Notes: generated from the letters alone by a model not told the origin. Shown: positions 43,770 through 53,662, counted from the first letter of the stretch. The stretch is 64,000 nt of DNA from GMQP-bins7 sp963776565 (GCA_963776565.1 CAVZNF010000005.1:186001-250000); one strand, 5' to 3'. Made by a program: numbers and translations.

Positions 43770-44576
43770 ATGGTCGGGGGACGGAGCGAACGCGGATCGC
43801 GTCGGCATGCTGCTGCGGCAAGCGTCGTCGTCCCGTTTCCGCGAGATGCGGCCGGTGTTCGCCTGGATCTCGTGCGCTTCGTCCCTTCCGGCCGCTCGCT
43901 TCTGGCCACGTTCGGCGTTCTCGTCGCGATCGGCTTCGCGTACTGGCTTGCCTACTCGACACCGGTGTTCGCGGTCGACAAGGTCGAGGTGCGCGGAGCG
44001 CCGCCCGGACTTGGGCGCGAGGTCTCGCTCGCGACACGCGATCTCGTCGGACGAAGCCTCGTGGCGATCGACGCCGGCGAGGTGGAGGGAACCCTGCGAG
44101 CCTTGCCCGAGGTCGCCGGCGTCTCGGTTGATCGGGCCTTCCCGAACACGCTCGTCGTCAAGGTCGCGCCCGAGCGTCCTGTCGCCGTCGTTCGCAGCGG
44201 CACGTCCGCCTGGCTCGCCACGGGTGCCGGCAAGGTCGTCCGCGAGATCGAGGTCGGGACGCACCGCGGAATGCCGCGGCTGTGGCTCCGCCGCGGCGCG
44301 ACGATCCGCGTCGGCGGTCAGATTCCCGGAGGACTCATCTCGGCCACTCGAGCGCTCGCTGCCGCTCGTGCTGCCGGTCTCGGCGGTCGGGTCAAGGGAG
44401 TTCGTCTGCCGGGTGAGGAGTTGACGCTCGTGCTGCGCCACGGCACGGAGATCCGCCTCGGTCGTCCTGCCGACGTCCTGATGAAGCTCGTCATCGCCCG
44501 CAAGGTGCTCGGGCTCGTCGGCGGCGACGCGACGTATGTCGACGTCAGCGTTCCGCAGAGACCCGTCGCGGACTAA
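43770..44576 (+). CDS. ftsQ: Cell-division protein FtsQ/DivIB
   Basis: Bitopic divisome scaffold protein of 268 residues. Cytoplasmic N-terminus rich in Arg, TM helix LLATFGVLVAIGFAYWLAYS, then a POTRA domain (VFAVDKVEVRGAPPGLGREV, ALPEVAGVSVDRAFPNTLVV, KVAPERPVAVVRSG) and an FtsQ beta domain ending DATYVDVSVPQRPVAD. It lies between murB and ftsZ as in other actinobacteria. ftsA is absent, as expected. Thirty-two bases separate it from murB. Confidence 0.92.
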   Translation: MVGGRSERGSRRHAAAASVVVPFPRDAAGVRLDLVRFVPSGRSLLATFGVLVAIGFAYWLAYSTPVFAVDKVEVRGAPPGLGREVSLATRDLVGRSLVAIDAGEVEGTLRALPEVAGVSVDRAFPNTLVVKVAPERPVAVVRSGTSAWLATGAGKVVREIEVGTHRGMPRLWLRRGATIRVGGQIPGGLISATRALAAARAAGLGGRVKGVRLPGEELTLVLRHGTEIRLGRPADVLMKLVIARKVLGLVGGDATYVDVSVPQRPVAD

Positions 44577-44622
44577 CATTCAAGTCTCAGGTTGAGGTTG
44601 AGAGTGGCGACGGCGGCAATCG

Positions 44623-44651
44623 TTGACAATGCCGCGGAGGAGGCCTACCCT
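44623..44651 (+). promoter_or_regulatory. Sigma-70-type promoter upstream of ftsZ
   Basis: TTGACA (44623-44628), 17-base spacer, TACCCT (44646-44651), in the 141-base ftsQ-ftsZ gap. Transcription would start near 44658 and give a leader of about 60 bases. TTGAG repeats flank it: GTTGAGGTTGAG before (44591-44602) and CTTGAGGTGACTTGAG after (44700-44715), the latter overlapping the ftsZ Shine-Dalgarno, so an operator is possible. Confidence 0.65.
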
Positions 44652-44717
44652 CGGTGGCGAAGGGTGCGCGACAACCCGCACGTTCAATGCGAACTTCAGC
44701 TTGAGGTGACTTGAGAC

Positions 44718-45785
44718 ATGAGCAATCAGCCAGGTAGCTACCTCGCCGTGATCAAGGTCGTCGGCATCGGCGGCGGCGGGACCAACGCGGTGACACGGAT
44801 GGTCGAGGCCGGCGTTTCCGGCGTCGAGTTCGTCGCGGTGAACACCGACGCGCAGGCACTCCTCATGACCGAGGCGGACGTGAAGATCCACATCGGCTCG
44901 AAGGCGACGCGCGGTCTCGGCGCCGGCGCCGATCCGCGTGTCGGCCTCGCTGCCGCGGACGAGAGCCGCGACGAGCTGAAGGAAGCGCTCAAGGGCGCGG
45001 ACATGGTGTTCGTGACCGCCGGCGAAGGCGGCGGCACGGGAACGGGCGGGGCTCCTGTCGTCGCGCAGATCGGTCGGGAGCTCGGAGCTCTCACCGTCGG
45101 CGTCGTCACGCGGCCCTTCGGGTTCGAGGGAAAGCTGCGCGGCGACCAGGCCGAGCAGGGAATCCAGTCGCTGCGGGAAAGCGTCGACACGCTGATCGTC
45201 ATCGAGAACGATCGCCTGCTGCAGGTGGTCGAGCGCTCGACGCCCGTGACCGAGGCATTCCGGATGGTCGACGACATCCTGCGCCAGGGCGTGCAGGGGA
45301 TCACCGACCTGATCACCGTCCCAGGCCTCATCAATCTCGACTTCGCCGACGTGCGCACGATCATGCGCGAGGCGGGCTCGGCCCTCATGGGCATCGGGTC
45401 GGCGAGCGGCGACAACCGCGCGGTCGAGGCAGCGCGTGCCGCGATCTCGTCGCCGCTCCTCGAGACGACGCTCGACGGCGCGACGGGAATCCTCCTCAAC
45501 ATCACCGGCGGCCCGGATCTCGGTCTCGCCGAGGTGGACGAGGCCGCGCAGGTCGTCACGAACGCAGCCGACTCGAACGCGAACGTCATCTTCGGCGCCG
45601 TCATCGACGACTCGATGGGCGAGGAGGTGCGCGTGACCGCGATCGCCACGGGCTTCGGCGGACGCACGCGGCGTCGCCGCGTCGAGGCGACCGCCGGCGT
45701 CGGCGCGTCGGAGCGCCCGTCGTTCGACGCGCCGAGCGTGCGCGACGTCGAGATCGACATCCCGAGCTTCCTGAAAGAGGACTGA
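44718..45785 (+). CDS. ftsZ: Cell-division GTPase FtsZ
   Basis: Tubulin-like GTPase that forms the Z ring. 355 residues from ATG 44718 with TTGAGGTGA upstream as ribosome-binding site. Signatures are KVVGIGGGGTNAVTRMVEAG, VAVNTDAQALL, the tubulin G-box EGGGTGTGGAPVVAQ, NDRLLQVVERSTPVTEAFRM, and T7 loop LINLDFADVRTIM. The C-terminal linker is short and the terminal peptide is VEIDIPSFLKED, the usual binding site for SepF-type partners. Last gene of the dcw cluster here. Confidence 0.98.
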   Translation: MSNQPGSYLAVIKVVGIGGGGTNAVTRMVEAGVSGVEFVAVNTDAQALLMTEADVKIHIGSKATRGLGAGADPRVGLAAADESRDELKEALKGADMVFVTAGEGGGTGTGGAPVVAQIGRELGALTVGVVTRPFGFEGKLRGDQAEQGIQSLRESVDTLIVIENDRLLQVVERSTPVTEAFRMVDDILRQGVQGITDLITVPGLINLDFADVRTIMREAGSALMGIGSASGDNRAVEAARAAISSPLLETTLDGATGILLNITGGPDLGLAEVDEAAQVVTNAADSNANVIFGAVIDDSMGEEVRVTAIATGFGGRTRRRRVEATAGVGASERPSFDAPSVRDVEIDIPSFLKED

Positions 45786-45794
45786 CCCTGCGCA

Positions 45795-45870
45795 GACCGG
45801 AAGCCGGCTAGCGCCGGACTTCCGGTCGCGCGAAGATCCCTGAAGGCCGGCCTGCTTCGCAGCCGCGTCG
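45795..45870 (+). repeat. Structured intergenic element, copy 2 (hairpin, 18-mer, hairpin)
   Basis: GACCGGAAG (45795-45803) pairs with CTTCCGGTC (45819-45827), and inside it CCGGC pairs with GCCGG around a TAGC loop. Two bases later comes GCGAAGATCCCTGAAGGC (45830-45847), identical to the 18-mer at 34463-34480, then a second short stem (GGCCTGC-TTC-GCAGCC). It begins ten bases after the ftsZ stop and lies before gcvT. The stem sequences differ from copy 1 while base-pairing is kept, which suggests selection on structure. Confidence 0.7.
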
Positions 45871-45922
45871 CATCTGGCCTTCGACGCTGACGCCGATCGC
45901 CGAACGACTAGAGTCGCGTCTC

Positions 45923-46977
45923 GTGGAAGCGACGCTGAAGCGCACGCCGCTCTTCGAGCGCCACGTCGCGCTCGGCGCGCGCATGGTGCCGTTCGCAGGC
46001 TACGAGATGCCCGTGCAGTACGACGGTGTCATTCCCGAGCACAAGGCCGTGCGCGCGGACGCCGGTGCGTTCGACGTCTCGCACATGGGCGAGATCCACG
46101 TCGACGGCCCGACGGCGCAGGAGTTCCTCCAGTCGGTGCTCTCGAACGACGTCGACCGACTTGCGGACGGCGATGCGCAGTACACGCTGCTCACGAACGA
46201 CGGCGGCGGAATCATCGACGACCTCATCGCGTACCGGCTCGCGCCACGGTCAGTTCTACCTCGTCGTCAACGCGTCGAATCGCGAAGCCGTCTTCGACTG
46301 GTTGAAGGAGCGCGAGCCGCGTGGCTGCGAAGTTCGCGACGCCTCCGACGACTACGGGCTCGTGGCCGTGCAAGGTCCCCGGGCGCTCGAACGACTCGGG
46401 CTACCCGACGCTCCTGCATTCACGCACGCGATGGGCGCGATCGACGGCATCGAGGTGATGATCGCGCGGACGGGCTACACGGGTGAGCAGGGGGTCGAGC
46501 TCTGCTGCTCGGAGGACGACGCGGTCGCGCTCTGGGACGCCGTTCTCGGGCGCGGAGTCACCCCGTGCGGACTCGGCGCGCGAGACACGCTTCGCCTCGA
46601 GGTCTGCTACCCGCTCCACGGCAACGACATCACGCCGGAGACGGATGCGATCTCCGCCGGGCTGGGTTGGGCATGCGCGCTCGAGACCGAGTTCACGGGC
46701 GTCGAGACGCTTCGTCGCATCAAGGCCGAGGGGCCGGCGCGGAAGCTCGTCCCGTTCGTCATGGAAGAGCGCGCCGTGCCGCGCCAGGGCATGCCCATCG
46801 AGGGTGGCGGCGAGGTCACGTCGGGAACACATTCGCCGACGCTCGATGTCGGAATCGGGATGGGGTACGTGCCCGACCGAGATCGCCCCGCCCGACTCCG
46901 AGCTCGTCATCGATGTCCGCGGGAAGCCACGTCGCGCGCGGGTCGTGAAGAAGCCGATCTACCGGAAGGAGCCTTAG
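45923..46977 (+). CDS. gcvT: Glycine cleavage system T protein (aminomethyltransferase), two frameshifts
   Basis: Transfers the methylene group from the lipoyl arm of GcvH to tetrahydrofolate, releasing ammonia. Starts at GTG 45923. N-terminal motifs TPLFERHVALGARMVPFAGY, VSHMGEIHVDGPTAQEFLQS and YTLLTNDGGGIIDDLIAYRL. A +1 break at about 46239-46241 leads to GHGQFYLVVNASNREAVFDW, then GYTGEQGVELCC, GLGARDTLRLEVCYPLHGND and TSGTHSPTLDVGIGMGYVP. A second +1 break in the CCC at 46872-46874 leads to TEIAPPDSELVIDVRGK and the end ARVVKKPIYRKEP. Corrected length is about 350 residues (family about 360). Two bases separate it from gcvH. Confidence 0.92.
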
Positions 46978-46979
46978 CC

Positions 46980-47375
46980 GTGCCAGCTGCAGAGAGCTAT
47001 CCGGACGACCTTCGCTACCACCCCGAGCACGACTGGGCGCGGGTCGACGGTGACGAGGCGACACTCGGGGTCACGTGGTTCGCGCAGGACTCGCTCGGGG
47101 AGCTCGTCCACTACGAGGCGCCGGAGACTGGCTCGACGGTGACGAAGGACGCGTCGTACGGCGAGGTCGAGTCGGTGAAGGCCGTCTCCGACATCATCGC
47201 GCCCCTCTCAGGTGTGGTGCTCGAGGTCAACACGAAGGTCGCTGACGAGCCGGAGACGGTGAACGACGATCCGTACGGCGAGGGCTGGCTCATCCGGATC
47301 CGCATGTCCGACGCGTCCGAGCTCGACGCGCTGATGGACGCGGACGCGTACCGCGCGCACGTCGCCGAGCAGTAG
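46980..47375 (+). CDS. gcvH: Glycine cleavage system H protein
   Basis: Lipoyl-carrier protein shuttling the aminomethyl intermediate between the P, T and L proteins. 131 residues from GTG 46980. The lipoylation site is the Lys in SYGEVESVKAVSDIIAPLSG; YHPEHDWARVDGDEATLGVT and NDDPYGEGWLIRIRMSD are standard. Without noticing the frameshift at 46872 the gene would be read as fused to gcvT. Four bases separate it from gcvPA. Confidence 0.96.
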   Translation: MPAAESYPDDLRYHPEHDWARVDGDEATLGVTWFAQDSLGELVHYEAPETGSTVTKDASYGEVESVKAVSDIIAPLSGVVLEVNTKVADEPETVNDDPYGEGWLIRIRMSDASELDALMDADAYRAHVAEQ

Positions 47376-47379
47376 GCGA

Positions 47380-48708
47380 ATGGGCTATCTGAGTCTGACC
47401 GACGCCGACCGCGCGGAGATGCTCGCGGCGATCGGCGTCTCGTCGATCGACGAGCTGTTCGAGCAGATCCCGCCGGGTGTTCGCTTCGGCCGCGAGCTCG
47501 ACGTGCCACCCGCCCTCGGCGAGGCGGAGCTCGTGCGCCACCTCGAGGAGCTCGCGGCGAAGAACGTCCACACCGGCTCGGAACTGTCGTTCGTCGGCGC
47601 CGGGATCTACGACCACTACGTGCCCTCCGTGGCCGACGTCGTGTTCTCGCGCGGCGAGTTCCTGACCGCGTACACGCCGTACCAGCCGGAGATGAGCCAG
47701 GGAACGCTGCAGGCGATCTTCGAGTACCAGACCGTGATCTGCGAGCTGACGGGGATGGACGTCTCCAACGCGTCGGGCTACGACGGCTGCACGGTCGCCG
47801 CCGACGCGTGCTTCGTCGCACGACACGTCTCCGACCGCCGCAAGGTCGTGCTCGCTGAGACGCTGAATCCGCAGGTGCGCCAGGTCGTGAAGACGTACGC
47901 GCCGGGCTTCGGCTTCGACGTCGTCGAGGTCGCGCAGCGCAGCGGTGTCATCGACCCCGACGAGCTTGCGAGGGTATCGGCGGACGCGGCCGCCGTGTTC
48001 TTCCAGCAGCCGAACTACCTCGGATGCCTCGAGGACGCGCCGGCCCTGGCGGCAGCGGCAAACGAGGCCGGTGCGCTGTCCGTCGCCCACGTCGACCTCA
48101 TGTCGCTCGGCGTGCTCGAGGCGCCGGGCGCATACGGGTGCGCGATCGCGCTCGGCGAGGGGCAGTCGGCGGGGAACTGGCCGTCCTACGGAGGCCCGCA
48201 CTATGGCTTTCTGGCGGCGCGCGGCGACTACGTGCGGCGCATGCCCGGACGCATCGTCGGCGAGACCGTGGATGCGGACGGCCGCCGAGCGTTCGTGCTC
48301 ACCCTGCAGACGCGCGAGCAGCACATCCGGCGCGAGAAGGCGACCTCGAACATCACGACGAATCAGACGCTCCTCGCGCTCGGCGGGCTCGCGACGCTGT
48401 CGTGGCTCGGGCCGCAGGGGCTGCAAGAGGTCGGCGAGACGTGCCTCGCGCTCGCGCAGTACGCGCGCGAGCGAGTGCCGCTCTCACCGGCGTTCGACGC
48501 GGGGTCGTTCAAGGAGGTCGCGTTCCGGACTCCGCTGCCGGCTCGCGAGGTCATCCGGCGCGCGCGCGAGCACGGGGTCAACCCCGGCTACGCGCTCGGT
48601 CGCGACTACGAGGGCATGGACGACGTGCTGCTCGTCGCCGTGACCGAGAAGAAGACGGTCGAGGACGTCGACCGTCTCGCGGACGTGCTCGCGGAGGTCT
48701 GCGCATGA
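47380..48708 (+). CDS. gcvPA: Glycine dehydrogenase (decarboxylating) subunit 1
   Basis: N-terminal half of the two-subunit P protein. 442 residues. Motifs are the opening YLSLTDADRAEMLAAIGVSS, FVGAGIYDHYVPSVADVV, TPYQPEMSQGTLQAIFEYQT, ASGYDGCTVAADACFVARHV, FQQPNYLGCLED and ITTNQTLLALGG. The frame is intact. The ATG of gcvPB overlaps its stop by four bases. The split PA/PB form, rather than the single-chain GcvP, is common in Gram-positive bacteria. Confidence 0.95.
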   Translation: MGYLSLTDADRAEMLAAIGVSSIDELFEQIPPGVRFGRELDVPPALGEAELVRHLEELAAKNVHTGSELSFVGAGIYDHYVPSVADVVFSRGEFLTAYTPYQPEMSQGTLQAIFEYQTVICELTGMDVSNASGYDGCTVAADACFVARHVSDRRKVVLAETLNPQVRQVVKTYAPGFGFDVVEVAQRSGVIDPDELARVSADAAAVFFQQPNYLGCLEDAPALAAAANEAGALSVAHVDLMSLGVLEAPGAYGCAIALGEGQSAGNWPSYGGPHYGFLAARGDYVRRMPGRIVGETVDADGRRAFVLTLQTREQHIRREKATSNITTNQTLLALGGLATLSWLGPQGLQEVGETCLALAQYARERVPLSPAFDAGSFKEVAFRTPLPAREVIRRAREHGVNPGYALGRDYEGMDDVLLVAVTEKKTVEDVDRLADVLAEVCA

Positions 48709-50283
48709 GCGTCGAACCGGGAAGCGCCTGGCGCGAGACGCCGCTGATCTTCGAGCGGTCTCGCCCCGGCCGGCGCGCCGGCAGGCCGCCAAGGCCCGAC
48801 CTTCCGGTGCCGGAGGTTCCCGACTCGCTGCGCCGGTCGCGCCCGCCCAGGCTGCCCGAGCTCGCCGAGCCGGAGATCGTCCGCCACTTCACTGCGCTCG
48901 CCGACCGCACGTTCGGGGTCGACACCGGCTTCTATCCGCTCGGCTCCTGCACGATGAAGCACAACCCGCGGGTGCACGAACGGCTCGCCGCGCTTCCCGG
49001 CTTCCGCGACCTGCATCCACACGCCGACGACGAGGACGCGCAGGGCGCGCTCGAGCTCATGTGGCACCTACAGGGGATCCTCGCCGAGATCGCGGGCCTC
49101 CCGGCCGTGACGCTGCAGCCGGCGGCCGGCTCGCAAGGAGAGCTGACCGGGCTCATGCTCATGCGGGCGTACTTCGCCGATCGCGGCGAGGAGCGCGACA
49201 CGATCATCACCGCAGACACGGCGCACGGGACGAATCCGGCAAGCGTGACGATGGCGGGCTACCAACTCGAGCGCGTCGAGACCGATGCGCGTGGGAATCT
49301 CGACCTCGAGGACCTCCGCGGGAAGGTCAACGAGCGCACGGCGGGGCTCATGCTCACGAACCCGTCCACGCTCGGCCTGTTCGACGAAGGGATCGAGGAG
49401 GTCGCGCGGATCTTCCACGACGCAGGCGCCCTCCTCTACTACGACGGGGCCAACCTCAACGCGGTCGTGGGGATCTCGAGGCCGGGAGACATGGGCTTCG
49501 ACATCGTCCACTACAACCTGCACAAGACCTTCTCGCAGCCGCACGGGGGAGGGGGGCCGGGCGGTGGGCCGGTGGCCGTGCGCGAGACGATCGAGCCGTA
49601 TCTCCCTGCGCCCGTTGTCGTGCGCGACGGCGAATCGTTCCGCCTCGACCACGACCGGCCGAAGTCGATCGGACGTGTCCGCGGGTTCGCAGGCCCGTTC
49701 GGTGTCTTCGTACGCTCGTACGCGTACATGCGCGCGTACGGGCCAGGGCTCCGCGAGATGTCCGAGGTCGCCGTCCTCAACGCGAACTACCTCCTCGCCC
49801 AGCCTGCGGGATACGTACGACCTCCCGTACGACCGTCATTGCATGCACGAGTTCGTGCTCTCCGCGCGCACGCTGAAGCGCGAGCACGGAATCACGGCGC
49901 TCGACGTCGCCAAGCGGCTCATGGACTACGGCATTCACCCGCCGACCGTCTACTTCCCGCTCGTCGTGCCCGAGGCGCTCATGATCGAGCCGACGGAGAC
50001 GGAGCCGAAGGAGCGCCTCGACGACTTCGTCGACGCGATGCGGGCTATCGCGCGCGAGGCGGCGGAGTCGCCGGAGCTGCTGAAAGAAGCCCCGCATGGC
50101 CGCCCTGTCCGGCGGCTCGACGAGGTGCGCGCCGCGAAGCAGCCCGATCCTGCGCTACCTATTCGACGATGCATCCTGCGCTCGTCAGCGAGCAGGCGCG
50201 CCGTGCCCACGCCCAGATCGAGCATCGAGTGGAGACTACGATCGGTGGAGGGCGGCCTCGTGGTCGAGACCGAGCGTTCCTGA
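48705..50283 (+). CDS. gcvPB: Glycine dehydrogenase (decarboxylating) subunit 2, one frameshift
   Basis: PLP-binding half of the P protein. Motifs are DTGFYPLGSCTMKHNPRVHE, LQPAAGSQGELTGLMLMRAY, AHGTNPASVTMAGYQLERVE, the PLP-lysine region HYNLHKTFSQPHGGGGPG, and MRAYGPGLREMSEVAVLNAN. The frame breaks by +1 in the CCC at 49798-49800; the continuation SLRDTYDLPYDRHCMHEFVL, DYGIHPPTVYFPLVVPEALM and EPTETEPKERLDDFVDAMRA completes the protein. The expected C-terminus is reached near 50140. The last 45 codons to 50283 are Arg/Ser-rich and may reflect a further break hiding the true stop. Confidence 0.92.
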
Positions 50284-50647
50284 CTACGCGCTCTCGGGCT
50301 GCCAGAGTTCGAAGCGGTTGCCTTCGATGTCAACGGCCCAGCCGAAGCTGCCGATTCCCGGAAGCTCCTCGACCTTCTCGTCGACCTCCACGCCGCCGTC
50401 TCGCAACTGAGCGAGCATCGCGTCCAGGTCGGGCACGGTGAAGTTGACCATTGCCTCTTTCTCGGCGGGCCAGTAGTCCGTGTCGGCGGCGAAGGGCGAC
50501 CACACGTGCGCACTGCGACTCCTCGGTAAACACGACGAAGCCGTCGTCCTGGACGGGAACACCGAGGTGCTGCGCGTACCATGCGACGAGGCTCTTGGGG
50601 TCGCGCGCCCGGAAGAAGACGCCGCCGATACCGGTCACGCGCTCCAT
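50284..50647 (-). CDS. Glyoxalase/VOC-family protein, one frameshift
   Basis: Vicinal-oxygen-chelate fold protein of about 120 residues. The first half is VTGIGGVFFRARDPKSLVAW, then YAQHLGVPVQDDGFVVF. After a +1 break between about 50500 and 50530 come VWSPFAADTDYWPAEKEAMV, NFTVPDLDAMLAQLRDGGVE and GWAVDIEGNRFELWQPE with the C-terminal metal-ligand Glu. The ATG at 50647 overlaps the stop of the rlmN 3' fragment (ATGA), so it was translationally coupled to rlmN. Substrate unknown. Confidence 0.8.
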
Positions 50648-50795
50648 CAGCGCTCCGCCGCCAACTGGCCGCACGCCGCCTCGATGTCGCGTCCCCGCGT
50701 GAGCCGCACCGTGGCAGGGATCTTCGAGCGCTCGAGCACGCTCTTGAAGCGCTCGATCGTCTGTCGCGCCGATCCGTCGTAGAGCCCTTTCGCCT
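50647..50795 (-). pseudogene. rlmN: Detached 3' end of rlmN
   Basis: Reads GLYDGSARQTIERFKSVLER, then SKIPATVRLTRGRDIEAACG and QLAAER-stop. This is the unmistakable C-terminus of RlmN, including the methyl-carrying catalytic cysteine in AACGQLA. It should directly follow the NLIPYNPT segment encoded at about 52795, but 2.0 kb of unrelated ATPase/TPR coding sequence lies in between in the same orientation. It is in frame with the TPR sequence upstream of it, making a chimeric reading frame. As it stands, rlmN cannot make a normal enzyme. Confidence 0.85.
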
Positions 50796-52790
50796 GCTCG
50801 AATCCCTCGTAGACCGCGAGCGCGTGCTCCATCGCCTGCTCGTAATCGCCGAGACAGTAGGCGCTCATGCTGGCGCGGCTCTGCGTGTAGCCGGCCCCAG
50901 CGTCGTCACCGGCTCGCGCGAAGAGCTCGCGAGCCTCGAGGTGAAGGCGGATCGCGGTCGCGTAGTCACCCTCCCCATCCGCGAGCAGCGCGAGCTTGCT
51001 GATTGCGAAGCCGAGCATCAACGGACCTCCGAGCTCTGCCGAAACCGAGCGGCACTCCTCGAACGCCTCTCGGGCGCCCATGAGGTCGTCGACGAGCAGA
51101 CGGACGAAACCGAGCCACGAGAGCGAAACCGCGACGATGAGGTGATCGCCGGCCGATCGAGCGACATCGACTGCCTCTTCCAGACTGACAGCTGACTCCG
51201 CGTAGACGTCGCGGTAGCAGTCGTTCGTGCCGACTGCGAGCAGGCAGACGCCGAGCTCTCTGGTCAATCGTCGCTCGCGCAGCACCGGCAGACACGCTCG
51301 CGCGACCGCGTCCAGCCTCTCGTCATAGCCGAGCGCGCTGCCGAGATAGAGTCTGGTACGCGAGGAGAGCAGAGCAATACGTCGCTCGCTTTACCAGCAT
51401 CGAGCGGGCCGCCAGGCGAGAGCTCGAGCAGCGTCGACCAACTGCGCGAACGTCTGCGATCCCTCGTGCCAGTCGTGCGCCAGAAGAACGCCTGAGAGAG
51501 AGGAGAGGAGCCGCTCGCGCGTCGTCTGCACTCCACTGTGCGACGGCCCACTCCGCGGCGGCGCGCAGGTTGTCGATCTCCACGCGAAGCTCGTCGCGCG
51601 CCTCCATCATGTCCTCGCCGAGGAGCGCGTCGGCGCGAGCAGCGAGCATCCCGACGTAGAAGCGCGCATGGCTCTCTCGCGCATCCGCGAGCTCCACTTG
51701 CTCAGCTGCCAGGCGCTCGCGCTGCGTACTGCCGGAGCAGCTCATGCAACTCGAAGCGACCGAGGCCGGCTCGACGTACGAGTGACTTGCTCAAGAGCGA
51801 CGTGGAGCTCAGCCAGACCTGCTCCGGCCACGCGGCAGCGGCATCCGAGCGAAGGTGCCACGAAAGACCGAGAGGCGCGAGAACACACGCCGCTCGTCGC
51901 CGGAGAGGAGCCGCCACGACTGATCGAATGCGGCGCGGAGGCTGCGATGCTGTTCCGGGACGTCTTGCATCGACGTCTCCAGGAAGCCGAGGTTCCGCTC
52001 GATCTCGTCTGCGATCTCGCTGCACGGGAGGGTCGACGCCAGGCGGCGGCGAGCTCGATGCCGAGCGGCATCCCGTTCACGAGGCGGCACACACGCTCTA
52101 CGTGCGGGCGATCGCTCGTCGGTGAGCGCATATCGCGCCGTCGACCTGACGCGCGCGATCGACGAATAGGCGCACCGCGGCACTGTCGCCAGCGTGCCCG
52201 TTCCCGCTCCCGTTCGCGAGCCCATCCACGTCGAGCACCCACTCGCTCTGCACCTGGAGGCGCTCCCGAGAGGTCGTCAACAGCTCCACCTGCGGAGCCT
52301 GCTCGATGACCTCGGTGAGCAGGTCCCGCGCGTCGAGCAGGTGCTCGAAGTTGTCGAGCACGAGCAGCGTTGCTCGTTCGCGCAGGTAGTCGACCAGCTG
52401 GTCGCGAGCGGGGATCGCGCTGTGCGCGTTGTCGACCTGGAACTGCAGGCTCTCGGCGACGCGGGCGCGAGCAGATCGGGTGCCGGAACGCCGACGAGCG
52501 GAACGAAGTGGACGCCGTGCTGGTAGCGGTCGATCCTGCGAGCAGCGGCCTCGAGCGCCAGTCTCGTCTTGCCGACACCGCCCGGCCCGACAAGTGTCAG
52601 CAGGCGGCAGTCGGGCTCGTCGAGCATGCGATCGATCGAGGCAAGCTCGTCGGTCCGCCCCACGAAAGACGTGCGCGGAGCCGGAGGTTCCGGATCCCCG
52701 CTTCGAGCGTCTTCAGAGGCGCGAACTCGGAGGGGAGACCGCCGATCTCGAGTTGAAAGATGCGCTCAGGGACACTCAGGTATTGAGGGG
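50796..52790 (-). pseudogene. Fragment of an AfsR/cyclase-type ATPase-TPR regulator inserted in rlmN
   Basis: Minus-strand remnants in several frames, in colinear order. PERIFQLEIGGLPSEFAPLK resembles the linker that follows adenylate-cyclase or winged-helix domains in large regulators. Then come GRTDELASIDRMLDE, the P-loop LVGPGGVGKTRLALEAAARR, Walker B LLVLDNFEHLLDARDLLTEV, LLTTSRERLQVQSEWVLDVD, LVNGMPLGIELAAAWRR, SLRAAFDQSWRLLSGDERRV, FELHELLRQYA and several TPR units (YATAIRLHLEARELFARAGD, YEQAMEHALAVYEGFEQAKG). The beginning (cyclase or DNA-binding part) and the end are missing. Several frame changes, including at least one -1, are needed to read it. It is a truncated, probably dead signal-transduction NTPase gene, or an assembly chimera. 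Confidence 0.75.
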
Positions 52791-53638
52791 TGGGGCGGGT
52801 CGGGTTGTACGGGATGAGATTCACCTTGAACGACCTCGGATCGAGGATGCCCGCAAGCGCCTTCGCATCGGCGGCCGAGTCGTTCACGCCGGCGAGCATG
52901 ACGTATTCGACGAAGACCTTGCGACGCCGAAGCTCGACGTAGCGGCGACATTCTGCGAGCACGTCGGCGAGCGGATAGCGGTCGTTCACCGGCATGAGCT
53001 CCGAGCGCTTCGCCGGGTGCGGCCGCATGGATCGAGAGCGCGAGGCGGATGGGCTGGTCGACCTCGTCCACGAATCGTGTGAGCCCGGGCATCCAGCCGA
53101 CGGTGGAGATCGTCGTCCGGCGGGGTGTGATTCCGAGGTCGGGAAGCCGTCGCGCCGAGGCGACGACCTCGTCGAAGTTCAGGAACGGCTCGCCCATCCC
53201 CATGTACACGGCGTGGTTCACGGCATCGCGCCGACGGAAGTGGAGCGCCTGGTCGACGATCTCCGACGCGGTGAGGTTGCGCCCGAAGCGCATCGCTCCC
53301 GTCGCGCAGAACGTGCACGTGAGCGGGCAGCCCGACTGCGACGAAAGACAGACCGACCGCCGCCCGTCGCGATAGCGCATGAGCACGGCCTCGACGGGAT
53401 GACCGTCCGCCGTGCGGAAGAGCGCCTTGACGGTCCCGTCACGGGACTCGCGCTCGGTCACGACCTCGAGCGTCGAGAACGGGACGGACTCGGCGAGGGT
53501 CGACCGCAGCTCCTTCGGAAGCGTCGTCATCTCGTCGTACGACGACACTCCGCGCGCGGTCCACTCCCAGACCTGGCGTGCCCGGTAGGAGGGCTGGCCC
53601 CGATCGGCCAGCGTCTGCTCGAGGAGTGCGATGTCCAC
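52791..53638 (-). pseudogene. rlmN: 23S rRNA/tRNA adenine-C2 methyltransferase RlmN, 5' part, one frameshift
   Basis: Radical-SAM enzyme methylating A2503 of 23S rRNA. Starts at GTG 53638 (MDIALLEQTLADRGQPSYRA). The iron-sulfur motif CxxxCxxC is CPLTCTFC with Cys104, 108 and 111. GMGEPFLNFDEVVASARRL and RLALSIHA are typical. A +1 break near 53020 leads to RSELMPVNDRYPLADVLAEC, FVEYVMLAGVNDSAADAKAL and DPRSFKVNLIPYNPT. There the homology stops and foreign sequence (PQYLSVPERIFQLE) continues. The remaining 45 residues with the catalytic cysteine are at 50647-50795. The frameshift may be a sequence error; the 2 kb split is a structural defect. Confidence 0.88.
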
Positions 53639-53662
53639 GCGGCGGACGGTAGCGTCCCGCGC

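Noticed and set aside
50169..50283. Small ORF beginning MHPALVSEQARRAHAQIEHR over the gcvPB 3' end
   Set aside because: Helical and plausible-looking, but it overlaps gcvPB, has no clear start signal and runs on into antisense of the VOC gene. It could be real if gcvPB ends near 50140, but I cannot support it.
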